Part shown: piece by piece, positions 58,551 through 64,000 of the stretch
Numbering within the stretch: position 1 is the stretch's first letter
Layout: the number at the start of each line of letters is the position of its first letter
Assembly (NCBI GenBank): GCA_018398805.1
Contig: JAGFBZ010002551.1
Coordinates: 1-64,000 of the forward strand
DNA: 64,000 bases
Reading direction: 5' to 3'
Source of the DNA: Hirundichthys speculiger
Taxonomy: Eukaryota; Chordata; Actinopteri; Beloniformes; Exocoetidae
The notes under the pieces: model-generated
The model's database searches: none
Told to the model about the DNA's origin: nothing
What the model saw: the letters and a program-made list of their open reading frames with translations, nothing else
Made by a program: the position numbers and the translations under genes

Positions 58551-59395
58551 GCTGGACCCCAGGACTCAGGCTGGACCCCAGGACTCAGGCTGGACCCCAG
58601 GACTCAGACCGGACCCCAGGACTCAGGAGTCTGGACCCCAGGACTCAGGAGTCTGGACCCCAGACTCAGACCCCAGGCTCAGGACTGGACCCCAGGACTC
58701 AGGAGTCTGGACCCAGGACTCAGGACTCAGGACTCAGGACCCCCAGGACTCAGGCCCCCAGGACTCAGGCTGGACCCCAGGACTCAGGAGTCTGGACCCC
58801 AGGACTCAGGCCGGACCCCAGGACTCAGGCCGGACCCCAGGAGTCTGGACCCCAGGACTCAGGACTCAGGTTGGACCCCAGGACTCAGGAGGCTGGACCC
58901 CAGGACTCAGGCTGGTCCCCAGGACTCAGGCTGGACCCCCAGGACTCAGGAGTCTGGACCCCAGGACTCAGGAGTCTGGACCCCAGGACTCAGGCCGGAC
59001 CCCAGGACTCAGGAGTCTGGACCCCAGGACTCAGGCTGGACCCCCAGGACTCAGGAGTCTGGACCCCAGGACTCAGGAGTCTGGACCCCAGGACTCAGGA
59101 CGGACCCAGGACTCAGGCTGGACCCCAGGACTCAGGCTGGACCCCCAGGACTCAGGAGTCTGGACCCCAGGACTCAGGAGTCTGGACCCCAGGACTCAGG
59201 AGTCTGGACCCCAGGACTCAGGAGTCTGGACCCCAGGACTCAGGCTGGACCCCAGGACTCAGGCTGGTCCCAGGACTCAGCCCAGGAGTCTGGACCCCAG
59301 GACTCAGGAGTCTGGACCCCAGGACTCAGTCTGGACCCCAGGACTCAGGCTGGACCCCAGGACTCAGGAGTTCTGGACCCAAGGACTCAGGAGTC
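58551..59395 (+). repeat. minisatellite of 19- and 22-bp units
   Basis: About 40 tandem units of GGACCCCAGGACTCAGGCT and GGACCCCAGGACTCAGGAGTCT types in irregular order, within INPP5A intron 1. The absence of stops yields a 389-codon artefact frame. Confidence 0.95.
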
Positions 59396-59705
59396 TGGGT
59401 GCAGGTTTATATGGCAGGTTTATTAGATTATTTATTTATTTCTTCATCTGCCGTGTACTGTCTCGATGCACGTGTTCTGGGCGTGTACGCTGCATTGTGG
59501 ACCTCACCGGTCCGGCGCCAACTACACCACACTCGCCTGATCACGTGCGTGTCAGCTGCACATCACCCCGGTTTTGAGTCGTCAGATAAAGAAGCGGCGG
59601 CTCTAGAATTGTGCTGTAGTTATCCGGCATTTGCAATATGTTGGAAATATATATAATAATATTATTGTAGGCTTGAAATTCCCAGTAGGAAAAGTGCGAC
59701 TTGAC

Positions 59706-60088
59706 TAGAGCTGAGCGATTTTATCGATTCTGCAATATATATCGATATTTTATCGAGTATTGATATATTTAGACGTGGGTATCGCTATTCTAAGCTTCTC
59801 TCAAAACCCCCGTGTCCCATCTTTAAAAGCTTGCAAGCAACAATTTGCACTGTTTAAATAAATGAAACTATTTTTCTCAACAAATCTTTTATTCATTTTG
59901 TCCAGCATTTGCAAGCTGCCTGTCAGCCATATAATGTGTAATTGATGATTTCAGTTCAATTCATTCAAACAAAGTCATTGGAACACTCACAAGATGTCAC
60001 CAAAATCACTTTGTCCCATTAAAATCTTTCAGAAAATGATGTAAATGTATTGAAAGATGAATATCGATATATATCATATCGTGAACTG
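59706..60088 (-). mobile_element. hAT MITE, TAGGGCTG family, truncated reverse copy
   Basis: Reverse complement of the right half and part of the left half of 55331-56192 (for example CAAGCTTTTAAAGGTGGGAC in reverse). It is cut at 60088 by the TAGGGGTG-family element and does not resume after it. Confidence 0.8.
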
Positions 60089-60831
60089 TAGGGGTGTGTA
60101 AAAAAATCGATTTGGCGATATATTGTGATTATCGGCCGCCCGATATAATATCGATTTTTTTAGAAAAATTCATTCATTCACTTAAATGTGCAAAAGCACT
60201 AATAATAAACAATAAATAGGTTGTTTTGAAGCAAATAGTTTTGACTCAATTTGTCCTCTGAATGATCAATATCATCTGATGAACATTAGGGGTGAGTATT
60301 GGCAAGGACCTTACAATATGATATGTATTGTGATACTTGGGGTACGATACAATATTATCATGATATCGCGATATCATGATATATTGTGATATTCTACCCA
60401 GTTAATATCAAAATTAAAAGTAAGAGATGAAAAATCAAGTTGCTGTATATGTTCCATCAGATGATATTGATCATTCAGAGGATAAAATGAGTCAAAACTA
60501 TTTGCTTCAAAACAACCTATTTATTGTTATTATTTAGTGTTTTTGCACATTTAAGTAAATGAATGAATTTTCCTGAAAAATTGATATTAGGAGCTGAAAA
60601 GTCGATATTATATCGGGCGGCCAAAAATCGCGATATATCGCCAAATCGATTTTTTTTCCCCACACCCCTAATGAACATATACAGCAACTTGATTTTTCAT
60701 CTCTATTTTTAATTTTGATATTAACTATGTAGAATATTGCAATATATCGCTATATTGTGATCATATCGTATCGTGACCCAAGTATCACAATACATATCGT
60801 ATTGTGAGGTCCTTGCCAATACTCACCCCTA
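60089..60831 (-). mobile_element. hAT MITE, TAGGGGTG family, outer nested copy
   Basis: Ends TAGGGGTG (60089) and CACCCCTA (60831). The outer copy is in reverse orientation relative to 9093-9456 and is itself interrupted at 60287-60670. Removing the insertion restores a continuous copy across ATCTGATGAACAT. No matching outer target duplication is visible. Confidence 0.85.
60287..60670 (+). mobile_element. hAT MITE, TAGGGGTG family, inserted copy
   Basis: 384 bp, TAGGGGTG ... CACCCCTA, inserted into the outer copy of the same family with a perfect 8-bp duplication ATGAACAT (60279-60286 and 60671-60678). It is the younger insertion. Confidence 0.95.
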
Positions 60832-61503
60832 TCCGTAAGCTCATGTAAAACCATCTGAGCGAGAGCCCGACTACTGCTGCTACTAATGTTGGTTAAAGTC
60901 TATAATATTAGATAGAACGATGTTGTTCTGGTGGACTGGACGTTTAGGGGGTCAGATGTCACTGGGTTTGTCAATAAGCTCAGCTGAAGTTCCCCATTTT
61001 AACTCTGAAAAGCCCAGAGTCCAACTAAAGTGACGTAAATTCAAGTTGAGTCCACGTGTTTGAACAGTTGGAGGCTGCTCGTCTTTCAAGGGAAGTGATC
61101 AATGAGTTTCCTGTTCTCTGGATTTAAAGCAACGATCCAAAGCAATGTGTACATTTTAAAAACGGAAAAGAAAACAAACTCACAAATCTGCCCGTTTGGG
61201 ATTAATGACTCTCAGGGGTTTTGCTTCCACGGCCTTATTTGGTTTGGTTTGACCAGAAGTTCAAGGTGGCTAATAAGAGCAAATATTTGATATTACTCTG
61301 TAACATGTAACTGCGTCAGGTTGTCAGTTGTTTTCTAGCAGCTCGTTCATATTTACTTGAGGTGATCGGATGTGAAGTAGCTGCTTCGTGTATCATTTGG
61401 GCTGGTGCTAATTTTACTGTCTTCAATGGAAAATTTTACAGCCATTTTTGTTCTAGTTTCATTGGTTGATTAAATGCTCTGGAAAATGGCAAGACGGGAC
61501 TTA

Positions 61504-61864
61504 GAGTCATGGAAAAACTTATTAGACCACCCTTGTTTTTCTTTCAGTTTCTTGTTCATTTTAAAATGCCTGGTACAAACTAAAGGTACATTTGTTTGGA
61601 CAAACATAACGAAACCACAAAGATTGCTCATAAAGTTTTATTTAAGAGCTGATATCTTACCATTTTCCATGGTTTTTTGATTATAACCTAAATCACTTAA
61701 GTTTTTACATCAATAGCTATGGCGTTGTACTGCCAAAACACTGCTTTTATGCATTCAGTTTTTCTTTTCTGTCTGTTTTAAATGATGACGTTTAGTGGTC
61801 CAGGTATTAAAATGAACAAGAAAGTGAAGAAAAAATGGTGGTCTAATAATTTTTTCCATGACTG
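61504..61864. mobile_element. Tc1-type MITE (CAGTCATGGAAAAAA), copy 2
   Basis: 361 bp, same family as 54962-55319, flanked by TA at 61502-61503 and 61865-61866. The first base is G instead of C. Confidence 0.9.
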
Positions 61865-62784
61865 TATAAATTCCTAAAAGACCCAAGTAATGTCTTTAAA
61901 TGGCCAAAACTTTATCATGCAGGACAAAATAAAGTTCTTAGGGTTTTTATGTGTTAAAATAGAGGCAGCAATAAGTTTTAAAATCATTGTTTTCTGTTGA
62001 AGTTGCTATGTTTTATTACCATCAGCTTATCTGTCATTTATCTGGTCGCTTGATTTAATTCCGCAGCTATCAGCTGTTGTTTTATTGGCGGTGTTCTTCA
62101 TGTGGAACGTAGGTGATGACACCTGACTCACCTGTCACCCATCAGCTCTTCTGCTCGTACCGGGAGTTCAGATGCTTTCAGACGTTTATCCTCATCTGGT
62201 AGCTTTAGTTGAACAGACAATTAAACCGGTAAATTGATATATAAAAATGAAGCTCTATTCAGGTTATAATTCAGAAACTTACCGCTGTGTTTGAAGCCGT
62301 TGGAGCACCTTTAAAGGCAGAAGGCGGTTGCCCTCAAGACAACGTCATTTCCCGTTGTTTGCCCTCTTAACGCTGCTCGATTAATCTGATAATGGTCCTG
62401 TGTTTAAAACGGTCTTCAAGGTTTTCTCGTTTGCTAGTCGTTCTTTCAGCCTTTTCTATTTTTTTCTTTTTTTATGTGTAACATGTGGGAGAATACTGCG
62501 AATATCAATTCAAGTCAGCAACTACCAAAATTATGACCGAGTTAACGAGTTGTTTTCTGGCATGAGGGGGTATTCTTGATTTTCCTTATTGAGTAATCGT
62601 TTTTCTGATTATGCCGACGTTACTTGAACATAACATTCACTGTTGGTTATTCAAGGCTCAGAGGGAGCGAGGCACTGCTGTGTTGACAGAAATATATATG
62701 TTATCGGGGCTGTTGGTCGTGATATCGGACTTATCGGGATGATGTCGTCATTTCCTGTTTTCGGCCCGATAGTTGTCGTTTACC

Positions 62785-62953
62785 CCTAATCAATATCATC
62801 TGATGAACATGTACAGCAACTTGTTTTTCATTTCTACTTTTAATTTTGATATTAACTGGGTAGAACATCGCAATATATTGGATAATATCGTATCGTGACC
62901 CAAGTATCATGATACGTATCGTCTTGCGAGGTCCTTGCCAATACTCACCCCTA
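62785..62953 (-). mobile_element. hAT MITE, TAGGGGTG family, truncated copy
   Basis: Matches the right half of the outer nested copy from ATCAATATCATCTGATGAAC to CCAATACTCACCCCTA. The rest of the element is missing. Confidence 0.75.
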
Positions 62954-64000
62954 ACGTGAACACGTGTGACCCTGAGTTGTGGATCTAGTCTTGGCTTTAG
63001 GAAAAATCTCGAGTTCAGGGTTTATCTCAGGATTCATCAAACCCCCCCGTTTGTTCCCTTAATGCACCGATCAACATGAAAACAGTCCCAACGCGGGCCA
63101 TTACCAGAACACATGCTGGAGGGACACACTGTTGTCTTTTTACTGTTAGTCTGTTTACTCAGGTGAACCATATACCTTCTACACTTGGGTGTCACCAAAT
63201 AACCGCTCCATGGCGCCCGAGGCTTTTGTTTTGAAAGAGGACGGAACTAGAGCTCTTGAAGCGTGAAAGGTAATCAGGAGTTTTGCACCGACACCAGTTG
63301 CAGGACACGACTTCATCATGGAAAACGTGGACGGAGATAATCGATCCAGCAAAACGCTGCATCACAGAGTTGTTTTCCGCTGGCGTAAATGTCCCGGTGG
63401 ACGTGCTAGCTAACGACTGGAAACATCACAGAAAGCAGTTCACGTCCCAACTTTAATCACGGCCCATTTTTAATGTTTCGTCAGTGTGTTCTTGTTTGCA
63501 TGAGGCTCTTAGCTCTCCTGAAACGAGGGTGACAGCAGCTCTCTTCCAGTGTAAACAGACTAAAATCGCGGGCCGCCGCTCTGCTGAGCGCCGGTCACGC
63601 TACGCCTTCTGTGTCGACACAGCGCTGGCTTGTTTGCATGTGTGCTGCTTGAGCAAAGTACACTGTAGCCGTCTGTAGGTGTGATGCGAGTGTCCTCATC
63701 CATTATGGGATCTCTGGTGGGAGCTGAATCTGGCCCGCTGATGGACGCTGGGAAGAGCATATCGTGACTTCTGGAGATGTTCCAGCGGGAAGCTAATTAA
63801 ACGCTGACGAACAAAACCCAGCCCGTTTGCTTGCTCTCGTTGCTCAGACTGTGGAGCTGCACTGCAAAAACTTGCAAATTTCTGAGAGTACTATTGTGGG
63901 CAAGTCTTTTACTAAGACCATTTTCTGTCTAAAATGAAAAAGAAAACGGTCTCTGACATTCTCCTCAAGTGCTCTCATCGCAGTAAACACTCGCGGTTCT
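62954..64000. other. intronic stretch without recognised exon or repeat
   Basis: About 1 kb of mixed-composition sequence. Short frames on both strands near 63480-63760 resemble nothing known. Confidence 0.45.

Larger units (their letters stand above)
54338..64000 (+). other. INPP5A: INPP5A intron 1 (5' part)
   Basis: It starts with GTGAGT and runs at least to the window end. I looked for the expected exon 2 (beginning PENLQ in vertebrate INPP5A) and did not see it, so the intron exceeds 9.6 kb. This fits the very long first intron of the gene in other vertebrates. Its content is repeats plus the GC-rich patch described separately; 54338-54961, 56201-56968, 60832-61503 and 61867-62784 hold nothing else recognised. 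Confidence 0.8.

Noticed and set aside
58487..59656. 389-codon plus-strand frame
   Set aside because: It spans the 19/22-bp minisatellite; the repeated Asp-Pro-Arg-Thr-Gln pattern reflects the unit, not a protein.
63560..63760. Short frames on both strands near the window end
   Set aside because: No similarity, no splice context and intronic position; treated as chance.

Overview
This window is vertebrate nuclear DNA, almost certainly from a ray-finned (probably percomorph) fish. The evidence is the mix of interspersed repeats: L2- and RTE-like LINEs, Tc1/mariner and Tigger-like elements, many short hAT elements, THAP- and Myb-carrying DNA transposon relics, retroviral-type LTRs, long AT/CA microsatellites and long pure G or C runs. 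Nothing looks prokaryotic; nearly every long open frame is a repeat artefact.

Only one real protein-coding exon was recognised. At 54260-54337 (+) lies coding exon 1 of INPP5A (type I inositol 1,4,5-trisphosphate 5-phosphatase). It encodes 26 residues and ends at a GTGAGT donor. A GC-rich promoter/5'UTR region (about 53700-54259) precedes it, with an inverted CCAAT box, a GC box and a perfect CRE. From 54338 to the end the window is INPP5A intron 1. Exon 2 was not found. The intron contains a second GC-rich patch with a TATA box (57604-58500), a minisatellite (58551-59395) and a stack of nested hAT elements (59706-60831).

The 53.7 kb upstream of INPP5A appears intergenic and repeat-rich. 1-13 kb: a hAT element carrying a PIF/Harbinger-like element, an LTR, LINE 3' ends, a 0.8-kb inverted repeat, a Tigger-like element and a second Harbinger-like copy. 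14-25 kb: a decayed Tc1 transposon, a tRNA-derived SINE, and hAT elements with BED-finger and transposase relics. 25-37 kb: a THAP-carrying element, an AT-rich self-complementary block, a perfect 53-bp inverted repeat, an L2 relic split by another LINE, and a hAT element with a minus-strand BED finger. 37-50 kb: a TA/CA microsatellite joined to a mariner-type transposase relic, a second THAP element, a second LTR, then an L2 LINE whose RT frame contains 12 tandem copies of a 59-bp unit, followed at once by a 2.2-kb satellite of 9-bp units. 50-53.7 kb: further dispersed repeats and a 370-bp AT microsatellite just upstream of the INPP5A promoter.

Many element boundaries are firm because 8-bp target-site duplications can be read on both sides. 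Family names come from recognising signatures by eye; no database search was possible.
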